Translations under genes and position numbers: made by a program
Notes under the pieces: model-generated
The model's database searches: none
What the model saw: only the letters and a program-made list of their open reading frames with translations
Told to the model about the DNA's origin: nothing
Assembly: GCA_003864495.1 (NCBI GenBank)
Contig: ML133383.1
Span: 2,563,560 to 2,627,559, forward strand
Length of the DNA stretch: 64,000 nucleotides
Reading direction: 5' to 3'
Source of the DNA: Nemopilema nomurai
Taxonomy: Eukaryota; Cnidaria; Scyphozoa; Rhizostomeae; Rhizostomatidae
Shown: one piece after another, positions 13,801 to 26,400 of the stretch
Layout of the letters: the number at the start of each line of letters is the position of its first letter
Position numbering within the stretch: the stretch's first letter is position 1

Positions 13801-14301
13801 GAAAAATTTGAAAGGTGTCGAAATAAATGGAAATTAAAGCAGAACTAGTACGCAGAAAGATTACGACGCGTCAGAACTCTTTTCTTTTGCTTCGATGACA
13901 TATTTCTGGCATAAGAAACCTTTGAAATACAAATGTGGCTCGCTTCCCCATTCGCATTTGACTGAAAGGTAGTTTCTCTATCAACTATCAACAATAACCT
14001 ATGTATTACACTGTCGTACTGGTTCTCCCAACCCAATTAATCGGAGTCCTTTCAACCGGTACCCTAATATTTGAACAAAACTCAATCCCTTAGAAATAGC
14101 TTGACATTAAGAACAAAAACATACTCGAAAACTTTGCTTGAAGAAAACCAAACAAGCAATACAACCACATTTCAACACTTCGAAGCTTTGCACCAGGAAG
14201 TTGACGATACCAAGGCCCTAGTCAGCAAAGAGGCTATAGTCTCAATTCTTTTCACTTACTTTCACTTTGTTCGGCATTTTAAAGTTTACTCTTGATGCCA
14301 T
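10815..14301 (-). CDS. MOB3: MOB kinase activator, MOB3 type
   Basis: Eight minus-strand exons were read: 14260-14301, 13699-13764, 13426-13510, 12878-12971, 12307-12440, 11715-11830, 11164-11250 and 10815-10844. Every phase agrees, giving a complete protein of about 217 aa, the normal MOB3 length. It starts [14 protein letters not shown] and ends KEMTAKIAT. Family signatures seen in order are [28 protein letters not shown], the zinc-ligand motif [51 protein letters not shown] and [17 protein letters not shown] proteins are non-catalytic adaptors; MOB1/2 bind NDR/LATS kinases, while MOB3 paralogues are linked to MST-type kinases and STRIPAK-like signalling. The SGGPKY and KYKKPT segments favour MOB3 over MOB1 or MOB4. 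It is divergent from the zinc-finger gene. Confidence 0.93.
12703..12746. repeat. atcataaa-type simple repeat
   Basis: Imperfect tandem array of aatcataaa-like units in a MOB3 intron. Confidence 0.75.
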
Positions 14302-15870
14302 TTCAATTTCTCGTCTGAAACCAATATTATTGATAAGCAATGAGGTATTATTATGGCTTGGCTCTGTTTTCCTTCGTTCAGTTTTGCAAACAAACGCTGA
14401 CTTCGCACGCTGTTGTCAAAATCAACAATTGCAAAGGCGAGGCTACCATGAGAGCGCCTCCAGACGAGGCTGCCGGTGACACTTGAGGGCGTGTTGCCTT
14501 GTTTCCGAATCACGCCTTTTCCAGATCTTTCAATTTGTTTGCATTTTCTGAATACATCAAGGATGAGCTGATCCTTTAGTGAATTGTGTAATTGAGCGCT
14601 CTTCCTTTTACGTACGTCTTTAAGGAGTAACTGGGATTGAATAGGAAAACAGTCATCGAAGAACAACGACAGACGTCATCGAAGGACCCCCGGTTCTATT
14701 CTTCAAGTTGTTTTATGTTTTTACCAGCCTCTGATTTTCGTCAAAAAGAGTTCTCGCCAATATGCATGACCGTTTAAATCGTGAGTAAAGTCTTTTCGGC
14801 CTTTGGAATTTGTAAGGTCCAATTTACAATGAAGACATTGTCCCGAAGAGCTGTTTTGCGCAAGATTTCTGCCGAATACTTCGTTACCTGAAATCCACTC
14901 GAACACAAAGTTGAATCAATAACTTCTATATTTTTAGCACAAAGTAGCTTACCAAAGAATATTAGTAGGAGAATACCAAAAAAGAGGGGAATTTTATGCA
15001 AGGTGACATTTCATTTCTTCGAAGTTTTGGCAAGCAATCTTCTTGTGTTGGCTGTGGTCAAAATAAAGAGTGATCTGATAAAACAATTATAGAAACAATT
15101 TCCTTGAGTAACAAGCATTTTAACGCTTCATTTTGTAATTTAATGCTGTCATCAAAAAGCTTCTTTATCTTGATTTGAATCACATTACATTAAAACCTAC
15201 CTATTCAAGGTATGTCATTGCATTAGAATGCATCTGGTGAATGCTGCTGTGTTATCTGGATTCTCATAGAGTCCAATTTCTACTGCTGCAAAAATAGCAG
15301 CAAGCACGTGAAATAATGCGAAACATTTTTTTCTTCATACTGTCCCTTGTTTCCCAACAAAGCCCATCGAATACCCTAGACAACTTGTAGATCATTCAGC
15401 TACGCAAAATTTCTTTTTTACTTTTCTTCTCAACATTCTTCCATGTTCTCATCAATTTTCAGTATTTCTTAAAGGGCATTTGCAGTATATAGAATTAAAC
15501 CAGTGCAGAAAATTCACGAATAATCGAATATATCATAGGTTTGTCGACACAAGTATCAATAGAACTATTTTCATGCCTTTTCTTCAGCAGATCTTTGCAT
15601 CCAGTTAGGTGCTAGTCTGGTAGATTGGTTAATTGAAATGCTTGAGATGATATTGATAAGCATTTAATAAGTTGTGTTTTACTTTTTTATGGTCAACATA
15701 AGTTGGTGACTGACTTACTTACCTTTTACCGAAAACTCCATTCGAGGTTAATTTTGAAATCGAGGCTTATTGTCAATTTCCCTCGATAAGGGAGAAGTGA
15801 GAACAAGTGAATTTTTTGCCACTTTATTTTGACCATTAATATGATGAAGGAGTGAAATATTGCCTCAACA
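14302..15870. promoter_or_regulatory. Divergent intergenic region MOB3 / zinc-finger gene
   Basis: About 1.57 kb separates the MOB3 start codon (minus, 14301) from the zinc-finger start codon (plus, 15871), so the two genes are head to head. Both promoters should lie here. No TATA box or known motif could be assigned. A minus-strand open frame with a signal-peptide-like segment at 14776-15010 is listed separately. Confidence 0.5.
14776..15010 (-). other. Small signal-peptide-like open frame, no start codon
   Basis: The minus-strand frame runs from about 15010 to a stop near 14776. It begins with a hydrophobic stretch, HKIPLFFGILLLIFFGKLLC, followed by AKNIEVIDSTLCSSGF. A possible donor, CAG|gtaacg, lies just after GFQ. 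No ATG opens this frame. An ATG a few codons upstream (MKCH) is one nucleotide out of frame. It may be the first exon of an unrecognised secreted protein or a chance hydrophobic frame in AT-rich DNA. Confidence 0.2.
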
Positions 15871-18402
15871 ATGATCGAATGCAAGGAGTGCAATAAACGT
15901 TTCAGCTCTTTATTCTGTGCTAATGTTCATCGAAGGCAGCACTCTGATAGGCAAAGAGAAGAGTATTATTATTGTGGCCTAAGGAGCTGTTGTCGGAAGT
16001 TCAGGAAGTACTCAAACTTTGTAGCTCACCTAAAGCTTCACAAGCGGAGTCAATTTGATGTTGTAAGTAGTGGGAAATCAAACTGGAATGGGGCTGAATG
16101 CACCGTGGAAGAAGAAAGGAGGCCCACAACGGCAAAGTGTCTAGGCCAGGTCAGTATCTACACGACACGACCCGTCTATTTTTTCCTTTAGGCTATAGTT
16201 CTTTTTATCATTAATTTTATAGAAAAGTGCCTCGAATTAATTCTATGAAACTGTACTGTCATGTGGCAGTTTAGTGCCTGCAATTTGGGACGCTTGTAAA
16301 TTTCTTGCCATGGAGCGGTGTACTTGAACAACGCTTAATTTGAGCAACTTCGCATTTTAACTGTAAATACCGTTCTTTGTCATCCAGGAAAAGGTGAAAT
16401 ATTCTTGCATTCCGTCGATATCCTGGAAATTAGACATCATATTGATATTTTGAGTTTTTTACTTTGACATGCAACATTCACCTTGGCTAACCACTAATAT
16501 TTAAATTTTGTAGGGTTTGGTATAACGTCACATATACAAAGAAAGATGCATGAAATGAAACGTTTCAACGAAAATGATGACTCAGATTGCACTGCTATGC
16601 CTGTTTGCTCAGAGAAGTCAAAATGTTATCATGAAATTTCTGACACAAACTCTGATTGTGTTTGTATGGAAGAGATTGACAAAGTAAGGACAGTGTATGA
16701 CGAAGAAGCAATGTGTACAACAAAAAGACCTTGTGACGATGGTCAGAGAACTGAGAATAAAGTTGAAAAACTTAAAGACAGATGTGCTTGTATAAATGAT
16801 GAGGTCCAACAATCAAAAAGGAAACTTACAGAGTGTGATTGCAAAGTACAAGGTGCAGTTTCATATCCAATCTCACCTAGACCTGGAAAAAGGCTCAATA
16901 GAAAACAAAAGGAAAAAGCTGAATCCATTAACTCCAATGAAAGGCAGCTTGGTAGTCAATCTTTTGGACATCTGTATGGTTGCAATTTCTGTCAAGCCAT
17001 GTTTCTTACAGAGAGCTTTTTGCTAGACCATCAGGCTGTTCACGAAGACAAAGAAGGGGAATCTCCAATTGTAGGCAGTATAATTGATATGAACAGATTT
17101 GCAAGTTTTTTCACTCAGACCAACAACAAGAAGGATGCTTTTGAGTTTAAAAAGATGTCCATTTGCAAAAAATGCTATAGAAGGGAGCAGGCTGATGGAA
17201 TGAAGGTGCAACCAGTTGTCTGTAATGGTTCAAATAAGAAATCAAGAAATACAACAAAAGATAGCAATGATGTTGGTTTTAAGATAATTTCAACATATTC
17301 TTTACAAGAGAGTAATCATGTGCAAAATATGTCTTTTCAAGACAAAAAGGGACCAGAATTTGTTAAACTCCTTGATTTGGAGAGGGAGCCAATTGACAAC
17401 ATTGTTCTTAGGAGTGAGGAAGGTTTAAGTGAAGATGGTGAAGAAGATTTAGTTGAAGGAGAACTCTCGACTGCTAAAGAGGGAGACAGTTCTTCAAAAG
17501 CTGCTGGCCAGGCTAATGCAACTATTACAAGTTTGGTATGTGAAAACGGTGCATGTAATAACAAAATATTGATGGAAAGCACCTGTTCAAGAGAGCAAGT
17601 ACTTGCTAATAGTGACTCAGATATTCTCTTTTATGAATCTCTTCCTAAGGAGTTGAATCCAAGGGAAACTACAAAAGTATATATGAATGGAACAGATGAT
17701 GGAATGTCTAGAAGAATGCTTGATCCCTTGGTTGTGGGACCCTGCAAACCTACAGTAGATGATGTGGTTGAGAAAGGAAGAGAAGCTTATCGCAGTGGCT
17801 TACATGGAAATGGAAATTTTGAAAGGTTGAAAGAGTTTGAAAGACCAACTATGGTGCAAGGGATGGTTGACTTACAGGGCAAAGCACATAATTCCAAAGA
17901 AGGAATCAGAAACAATGGGAGGATTTTTGACCAACTTTTAGAAAAAGCAGTAAAAAAAGATGATTTAGATGGAGTAAAGCAGAATGGAATAAAGCCATTA
18001 ATAAATGGAATTACTAACATTTCTTCTAGCAAAAATGTTCTACCTCAAAACAAAGTCTGCAAACTTACGCAAGAAAACAGCAAATCACCTCCAGAAGATA
18101 AACAATCAGATAATTATTTACAATGGGTGCACAATGTGAATGAAAATGATGTTCTCAGGCCTTTTAAATGCAGAATTTGCTCCCACACCTTTACACGGGA
18201 GTGGAACTTGAAGAACCACATGAGAAGTCATACTGGAGAGAGACCATTCTCCTGTCATGTTTGTTTCAAGGGTTTTATCATGAAGCACCATTTGAAAAGG
18301 CATCTTCTGACTCATACAAGGTATGTGATGCAGACAGAAACCAAGTTGAAAAGCGAATCTGGATATGGAAAATCTGAAGCCCTCTGGCAAGACAAATTAT
18401 GA
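15871..18402 (+). CDS. C2H2 zinc-finger protein, five fingers
   Basis: Two exons were read. Exon 1 starts at ATG 15871 and ends at 16153 (CAGGTCA|gtatct, phase 1) to match exon 2, which starts at 16514. The stronger-looking donor after 16149 gives phase 0 and would hit a stop. Exon 1 encodes two fingers: CKECNKRF...H-x3-H and a C-x4-C variant, [10 protein letters not shown]...H-x3-H. Exon 2 has a Cys-rich stretch, finger 3 ([17 protein letters not shown]), a long acidic disordered region, then a canonical tandem pair ([17 protein letters not shown] and [17 protein letters not shown]) joined by the TGERPF linker. This implies a nuclear DNA-binding regulator. After the last finger (LLTHTR) an in-frame strong donor, ACAAG|gtatgt at 18320, suggests the gene may splice onward. 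The tail from YVMQ to the TGA at 18400-18402 may be retained intron. Orthology not recognised. Confidence 0.75.
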
Positions 18403-18421
18403 CAAATCTGAAGCCCTCTGG
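18369..18421. repeat. Short tandem duplication spanning the stop codon
   Basis: The 18-mer aaatctgaagccctctgg occurs twice, starting at about 18369 and 18402, a spacing of about 33 bp. The TGA stop of the zinc-finger frame lies between the copies. Confidence 0.8.
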
Positions 18422-18609
18422 CCTAGAAGTTTTTTAAACATTTTTATTAACCTAAAAACCTGCACCACTACCAAAAAGCATGGTAGAGTAGTGTTATTTG
18501 AGCTACAAGTTGTGTTAACAATTTTTTATCATATTGATTTTTCAATACCATTTCAAAATCAAATTATTTAATGTAATTCAAAATGGCCACTTTTTGTTGC
18601 AGGCCTTGG

Positions 18610-18628
18610 TATATATATATATATATAT
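18610..18628. repeat. TA dinucleotide microsatellite
   Basis: Uninterrupted alternating T/A run downstream of the zinc-finger gene. Confidence 0.9.
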
Positions 18629-19187
18629 CTGCTGAGATAGAAATGTGAACATCACTTGGTACATCATTTATCAAAATTTGACTTCAGCATCATGTAGTTT
18701 AATTCTGCAAATGATGCTTTATTGCCTTAAATCAGAGAAAAATTTTGCTCTCTTATAAAATGGGATCTTGAAATGCCATGATTATATTAATTTTATTATT
18801 TTAGTGACTTTGACCTATTTTAAGGAAATTTGCTAGTTATTATTAATCATGGTTAGATTTTTTATCCCCAAACATTTTTTCCGAATGCTTTTTCCCCAAT
18901 GACGAGGATCCCAGAGAATTGACCACTGGTTAATCTGTCATATTTATTTCTTATAATATTTCATAGATATATAAAATTATTAATGTCTAAATACACATTT
19001 ATCATTCATTTGAATCAATTTTCTCAGATTTTTAAAATTACAAATAACCCTTGAATGTAATAGAAACCGCACAACTTCACTTATAATTGTTATCAGTCAT
19101 CTTAATTTGTATGTTCTTTCTATTTTATCTTTCACATAGTATCTTGAGAAGTAAACACTTTATCTGGTACTTTATTGACAGCAGCGT

Positions 19188-19210
19188 CTTGCAAATAGGT
19201 TATTTGCAAG
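19188..19210. repeat. Perfect inverted repeat (hairpin)
   Basis: cttgcaaata, a 3-nt loop (ggt), then the exact reverse complement tatttgcaag. It lies in the convergent 3' region and could be an RNA hairpin in either untranslated region. Confidence 0.8.
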
Positions 19211-19713
19211 GTGTCACACACCTTTCAATCTGACAAAACCAGCAGGTCTTTTTTAATGTTTTCTTTAGAAGCATCATGCCCAGGCTCAACATTTTATAAG
19301 GGGTGAAAAATAAGTTCTAAGTAGATTAACTTAGCCATTTTGTCTTTGGCATATCTCTGCTGTGTTGTCAAACACAAAAGCTCTTACCATGCAACTTCAC
19401 ACAGTGCTTTTTTTAAGTTAATGCTGTGTTTTATGACAAATGCTTACAGTATCTAAAATATGCATCTGAAATAATTATAGGAATGTTGTCATCTATGTTA
19501 CATGCTGTCTCATTCTTTTCTTTTCACTTATTGTAAGGCTTGGGTCAGATATTATCAAACCAAAAGGGTAGGGAGGGAAAGGTATCTGTGACACAATCTT
19601 TTAGAAATTCACACTCTTTTATGCGACAGTTTAAAAGCATACCACTTTGTGCAGAAGTGGTCAAACATATGGGTATTTCTCTCTTTGCTTATACACCTTC
19701 TCCATATATTTTT

Positions 19714-19767
19714 TCAATGAACTTTCACAAACCAGTAAGATTTCCCGGATGACCAGGGGGCGCCCTC
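19714..19767 (-). CDS. Predicted last exon of the guanylyl cyclase
   Basis: After the exon ending at 21543 in phase 0, the family expects a short GKG..YW tail. A minus-strand stretch with acceptor ttaatttaag at 19768 reads [17 protein letters not shown] then TGA, in the right phase and with the expected SYW motif. The polypyrimidine tract is weak and the intron would be 1.8 kb, so another last exon remains possible. Confidence 0.45.
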   Translation of the reverse strand, partial: EGAPWSSGKSYWFVKVH

Positions 19768-20433
19768 CTTAAATTAACAACTCTGTTATCAGCCTCTGGC
19801 TTAGCATGGGCGCGTCTAAGGGGGGGGGGGGATGTGGGGGTTACAACCCCTTCCCCTTTTTGGCAAGGAAGTGAATTTTGCCCTATTCCCATGGAAATCC
19901 AGTGTCTTTATGCCCCATTTCTACCACGAAACCCCTGCCCTTAAAATATCCTAGTTGCGCCCCTGCTTAGTGGAACACCTCAAATGCGAACCTTGATGGG
20001 TCCCTTCTCTCCTCACACGATTTGCGCCGATGTTCTAGCCCTATATGCGATTCTCGTTAAGCAATAATATTGAGGCGTGGCTTGCTGGTGTTTTTCATCC
20101 CCCTATGAGAGTCTACTTACGACTACGTGGAAACAATTATTAAGAAATTATTTTACGTATCATACAATTTATAAAAATTTATGTATTGCAAATCGTTGTC
20201 TGAGCACGGCTCCTCATTTGAATGTGTGTTCACTTTCTGAAGCTGCTCTTTCAAGTGACGGCAGCGGCTTGTCGAATCCTTTGTAGCCGAGTAGAAAATA
20301 CGTTGTTATTGTTCCCTTCCCCTGTGGAGGATTGAAATATAACAAGTCACAATAGCAACGTCTATTTAGGCTACATGCATAATACCAGGGAAGGAAGGCT
20401 AGCCTGTGTGCAGGGACTCCGGAGCGATGATGT

Positions 20434-20481
<48 letters not shown>

Positions 20482-23400
20482 CGGGGCATAGAGAAAGGTG
20501 AAGGCAGGCAATACCAAAATCATAGAAACAAGTTTGAAGGGCATCTTTCACATTGACAGTTGTATGTCACGGTAAAACAAGTTCCCCGTTTGAGGGCCCT
20601 GCCAAGTTTCAATTGGTTCCCACGCCCCTGTTTTGGATAAATGAGAAGAAAAATGTTTGTAAAGCCTTGAAAAAATTGGATTCAACTAAACCTAATCTGA
20701 TTTTCTTCAAAGCTATTGATCTCAAGGAAAAATCAACTATCAGTTATTCATCCTCTCTGCAATAATCCCAGCACAGCACATCGAGAAATATCTCTTTTGG
20801 ACACTGCCAATGCAGTTTTTTACAATTGACGCATTTTCCCACTCGACAAAACTGTGTTTCCCAGCTGTTTAGCCTTTTCTGGAAGGTAGCGATGCTCCTA
20901 CCGGCTATTTGCTTTTGAGCTGAAGTCTTGGAAAAGCAACGAAAATCCCATCAGCAAGGCAAACATTTGGTGAACTGATTACATAAGGCGTGCGCTTTGT
21001 TAACTGAATCGAGCAAAAAGCCTTTTATTCCGTTGTCTGTTCACAAAGCCTGGGATGTTTTTGGCAATTTACAGCTTCAAATGCCGAGACTTGAGCAAAC
21101 ACGCTGAGCCAACAGAAGGTGTATATAGAGCGTAGGAAACAGTGGCTATAGATAAACGATAACATTTTGTGATCCTGCGGTCGTTTAAAAAGAGACGGGA
21201 CAATATTAACAAGGCAAATTTAGCTTATTCAACAACACAATAATCACGCTCCTGTGTCTGCCAAAGTAAGGGAAGTCTAGGCCGAGTCTCCCTTCGCTTT
21301 TTCTAAAAGCAGGCTGTCTGCTTCATTGTACGGTTAAACTGTTGTTAACTAAGACAAAAGGCATTGGCCGAAATTGCCCTGCTCTCGTTGTCCCTAATGC
21401 TTGTAGCGTCCGTGCCATAGATTCTATGTCCCTACCAATGGCATAGGCATGCAAATAGGTCAACACGCTGTGAAACACCCCTACTATTCCTCAAATCTGG
21501 CCCCCACTTGTGCCAAGTAGCCTTGCGTAAACAAAACGATACCTTCATAGAGACAGGTCCTCTTTCAACCAGCTGGTAGCCTCCAAGTTGCTCCAGAACA
21601 TCGCGACAGTACGGACTCACATGTATCCTAAGGGCTGAAAAGAAACGAAAGCCATACTCAATCTGAAGTCATATTACATGGACATTTTGAGTACAATGTA
21701 AGATCGGTTTTAAAATGATTTCAAGTAGAATCTAGTGGAAGGCCTTTAAGCAAGGAGTATGGCAAGAAGTAATCAGTGCCTTCATAAAGACTTGACAGCA
21801 AATATCTTGACAGACAAGATCTTTGCCTTGCAAGACACAAAGAGGAAAGTAAAGAGTCTCTTTTTGATTGGGTTGAGCCTATGGAAGACAGAGCAGCCTG
21901 GTGTTTCCTTCATAATAAAGCTAGAGGAAATTATTTTATATCAAGGTAGGCTGCCTTGTTAAAACAGATTTTCTTTGCTAATAGATGCACTATTTGCAGC
22001 TGGAGAATGCATAATCAGCATAGAAATCTACACATTAATTGACCTACCCAAGCCACTTGACTCCATTCTTGAAGCAAAATTGACTGTGTCCCCAAACAAG
22101 CAATACCTTGGCATTTTTAAACCAACTATTCCAGCGACACAAGGACCTAAAATTGGATGGCTTTGTCTTCAAGCAATATTAGCAAAAATATATTTAAAGA
22201 TATGTTTTCAAAATAGCTTGGAACATACGTTTTTGCTTTTTTCGTTTGACACACCTCTGAATATTTAAACTTTGAAAAATCACCCATTGCAGATCGAACA
22301 ACACTAGAGGGTTGTGAAAAGGACACAGACTCAAAAACTCCTGGATGAAAAAACAATCTAGCCTGCCCCACGATAAAAGACATGAGGCAGTAAAAGATAT
22401 ATGTATCGACATTTATGAGATTTATTACGATCCTACCCATCAGAATCCGCATGAGAGTTTCTCCAATTAAGCTAAGATTTTAGCTAACTTTATTTTAGCT
22501 AACAAGTTGTAGATCATTTTGAACAGTCATTCTAATCTTATATTCAATCGAGGTGTTGTATGTTCATAAGACTAAGAGAGATCTTCTGCAAAGATTGACT
22601 GCTGTAGAAACTGCTATTCCATCAGGTCTCATCCTCTTGATGAAAAAGAACATTACTGACACGTGTTCAGAACATTGTTGACACGTGTCTGGCCATGTAG
22701 ATGCATCTTAGTGACGAACCTGAGTGAACGCCAATGCGAAGCTGCATTTGCATGTCAGGCTTGTGCCTCACTTTGAAGTTCGCCATAGCACTTAGCAGGT
22801 CCAGGGACATCTTGGCTATTTCACCTGCATGCCTGTTGCCAATCCGATTGGGAAGCCCGGAGACAACCATGTACGCATCACCGATCGTCTCTACCTGCAA
22901 CCGAAACGCATTTACGATAGAAGGGTAGCAAAAAGGCTATTATTGTGCCGGAGATTCTAGTTGGTTCTTATTAGGGGTGCTTGAGGAGGAACAGGTATAG
23001 AGCTAGCATTATATTTTCAATCTCATGTAACATGGTCCATCTTCCTCCGACTTTTTGTCAATTGATGTGGTTTTCAGATGCTAGGCTTAAGTATACATTT
23101 CGGAAAATTTGATAGATAACATTGTACGATTGATTTTTTCCTGTCCATAATTCCTTTCACGCTCTGATGCTCCTACTACCCCTAGATGATGCTACTAGAC
23201 GCACCTATCAGCCCCACTTGGACCAAATAGACAATGTCATCGACTGCATGACACAATTCTTTCCCTTAAGGCGATGTGTGGATGTTTGGTGATGCTTTGC
23301 TTAGGAATACATCTTGATTGAATTGGTTTTTTTCAATCCTTAAAGCAATCCTTAATGTCGAAATATTCTTGATAAAGAAAGCAAAGGACTCATAGAACCA

Positions 23401-26400
23401 AAATCTTCTAAACTAATTGAATTGACTTTCTAATATTCATATTGTTTCATGTAATTGCTGTAACCTTGTAGAATTAGACTTTTGCTCAATTCTAAGAGAT
23501 GAAGAGCAACACTTTTAGTGAACATGTTCATTTATACTATATAGTAATAAAAATAGTAATAGAATAATGATAATAACAATAATCCAAGCTTGTCGCTCTT
23601 TTATTAATTCTATTACCGCAAAGAACTTTGCCAATTTCTATGATGTAATTAAAAAGGTATATTGATCAATGCATCTGATGCTGTTTTTTAAAAAGTCCCC
23701 TTTCAAGCAAACAACATAAGGAATTTAGGAAGTCTCGATGGTACATACCTTATATACGTCATGGCACTCGACAATGTTATCAAAGCAAGTATAGAGGTCG
23801 TTGAGAAAATCTACCACCTGAAGTGAGATGAAACATGTCAATCGTTAAACCAAGAAACATCTCAAGGATAGCTGTTAAACGCGACTAACTCCAAAGTGGG
23901 AATTAAAAACAAACTAATGATTGACAAGCTAATAGGTTGTAGGCTAAACATAAACGAGTCGTAAAACCAAATTGTCTTTTGATAGCCCAAAATATTTACA
24001 CACTTGATGAACTAGAAAAGATGATGAATGGACTTTCGGAGGCACTTTTTAATTCTAATTGCAGAGAGGTAAGTGTAAAAGTTGGTTAGAGTAAGAACGA
24101 GATGCTTTGCAGAGTTCTTGTGCAGCTTGCAAGAACTTGAGAAGTGTTTAAAAAGTGATTGCTAAGGAAGCAGCCAATTGCTTTGAAAATTCAAAGACAT
24201 ATATTAGCTTAATGTTTTGGGAAGCGACAGACAAAAGGCGCTAGCATTTTTCAAGTTTACAATTATATTTTGCAAATATTGCAAAGTTAATTAAAGGAGT
24301 ATAACTTACTTCTAGAGGGCTGCTTTCAGCTGCCATTTTCGTAAAACCAACAATATCGCTGAAGAAGATCGTCACCATGTCAAAACTCTCAGCCGACACT
24401 CGCTCGCCTCTCTTAAGAACATCTGCAACTGGCCTAAATAGAAAGGCTTTCTATTAAAAGTCAGGCTAGTGTTAAGGAAACAGAAAGAGTGCTAGTTTGG
24501 TGGAGATCTTACAAACAATCTACTTTCCTCTACAAACAGGTACGGACTATATAAGAATCTTTTCGAAGACATTTTCGTATTAAATGCTTTGAAGACTGGC
24601 AATCCATGCAATCCATAATTTCTATAAATTTCATTTGTAGTCAATGTCATAAATGCAAGATTCAGTTTAGAAGCAAGTAACCTAAATAAGTCAAAGATAA
24701 TGGTCAGGTTTTACTGAGAATAAACCTCGTGCTCCTAAAGATCATTTAATTTTCCAAAGCATTTTAAAAGTTCATGGCTAAAGAGGCTTGGGCTGTGGCA
24801 TTCAAAAATCCAGCACTGCCCTTGGGACATAATCAGACGGCACAATCAAAACGATAATCCGACTGATTTCAAGCTCTCGCTTTTTGCTAGAGAGATTTGT
24901 AAAGCCTCTTGCCTTGGAGCATGCTATAAAGAAGTTGGTCAGTCTTCAGCTTCTCGTCCTCCAGCTGTTTGGTCCGCTCCGCCACGAGTTCTTCCAGATT
25001 GTCTGTATACTTCTCCATCATGCTTATCATATTGTCAACCATGTTTATGTTCCTTGGAGAAAAAAACAAGTCTCTTTAGACATTGTGGTTGTTGATCTGA
25101 ATGAATAGCATGGCACCCATGATAGAGCATTGTGGGTGGAATGCAGGCATTAGCTGCAATTGTTAGTTACTGTAATATTGGCAAGGGTTTATATTTAGCG
25201 TAACACTACAGCAGAATGTCGAATAAGAGCTTTCAAGCGAAGATATAGATATACAGCTTTTCAGCGGCTGTCATACACAAGTGAGAGAATGATTCAGGTC
25301 GATTGATTGACTGTAATGCCTGATTGATTTTTTTTTTTGAACAAATAAATTCTCATCAATGATTCAACATTTGGCGCTGTTTATATACCGAAAGGCCGCC
25401 GGTTCACAAATGTTTAGAACAAAACTTGAAAAACTTGAATCTTTTAATTTTGATTGATTGATTGATTATATCAAGCCTTTCTTGGACTTGATTGTATTGA
25501 ATGTATCAACTATCATATAACAAATTATGTTATAAGAGTCTTCTTTAATATCCATAATTTCCTGCTTGTTTACAATAAAACTGATTTCAAACTCCACGAT
25601 CACTTACTTTCCCCCATTTATTTTCTTAAGGCTCTTCAATATGACATCAAAGCGTGGTCGCTGCGTAGCATCTTCAGCCCAGCAACTACGCATCAGCTCT
25701 TGAAACATATTCCTTCCAGTATCATCCGGGATCTTCGGACGAAATGGCGGGTATTCAAGATTTCTAACACGAGAGACAATCTCTGAAAAACAACAAATAT
25801 TTAAATTTAAGGGAGAATTTCAATAGAGGAACATGAAATTGATAGTCGGCAAAAATGAATTTAAGACTCACAGTGTTTTTACAACCTAGCGATCGAACGA
25901 ACTTGCCTATTGGTTTATGTTAGAAACGAAAAGTGAACTTAGAGGTCATTGCAGAAAAAATCATAAGAAAACTAGTCTTAATTTATTCAATACTTTTTTC
26001 ACATTCAAGGACTATGTGGCAGATGACTGAGTGACAGAAATGTTTTCTTACTACTAAAAGCCAATGTTCGTTAAAAAGAAGGAAATCTTTGCTCTTGTTA
26101 CTTTAGATGCTTGAGAAATAAGATAACTAAATTCTTACCCTCAGGTGCAAGGTACTCGAACGTGCTGTATGGAAGATCTCGCAAAAGAATCTCCTGAAGA
26201 ATGATTCCATAGCTGTATACGTCACCAGGTTGCGATTTTGCAAAGCTAGGATCTCTCAGGTGTTCTGGCGAAGTCCAAAATAGCTCTGCGAATGCAATAT
26301 TTACTCAAGTATAACAAAAATTGGCAACAGGCTTGTTCTTTACTTCGTTATATTAAAGCTGAGTGGGAATAACGAAGCCATCTAACCTGAAATAAATATG

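Larger units (their letters stand above)
18403..19713. other. Convergent intergenic region
   Basis: Lies between the zinc-finger stop (plus) and the guanylyl cyclase stop (minus), so it should hold both 3' untranslated regions. It contains a TA dinucleotide run at 18610-18628 and a hairpin at 19188-19210. No coding exon was recognised. Confidence 0.5.

Noticed and set aside
14071..14295. Plus-strand frame overlapping MOB3 exon 1
   Set aside because: Antisense shadow of a well-supported MOB3 exon and intron.
20214..20489. Minus-strand open frame beginning with polyproline
   Set aside because: It is generated by the 48-G run; the rest has no protein character.
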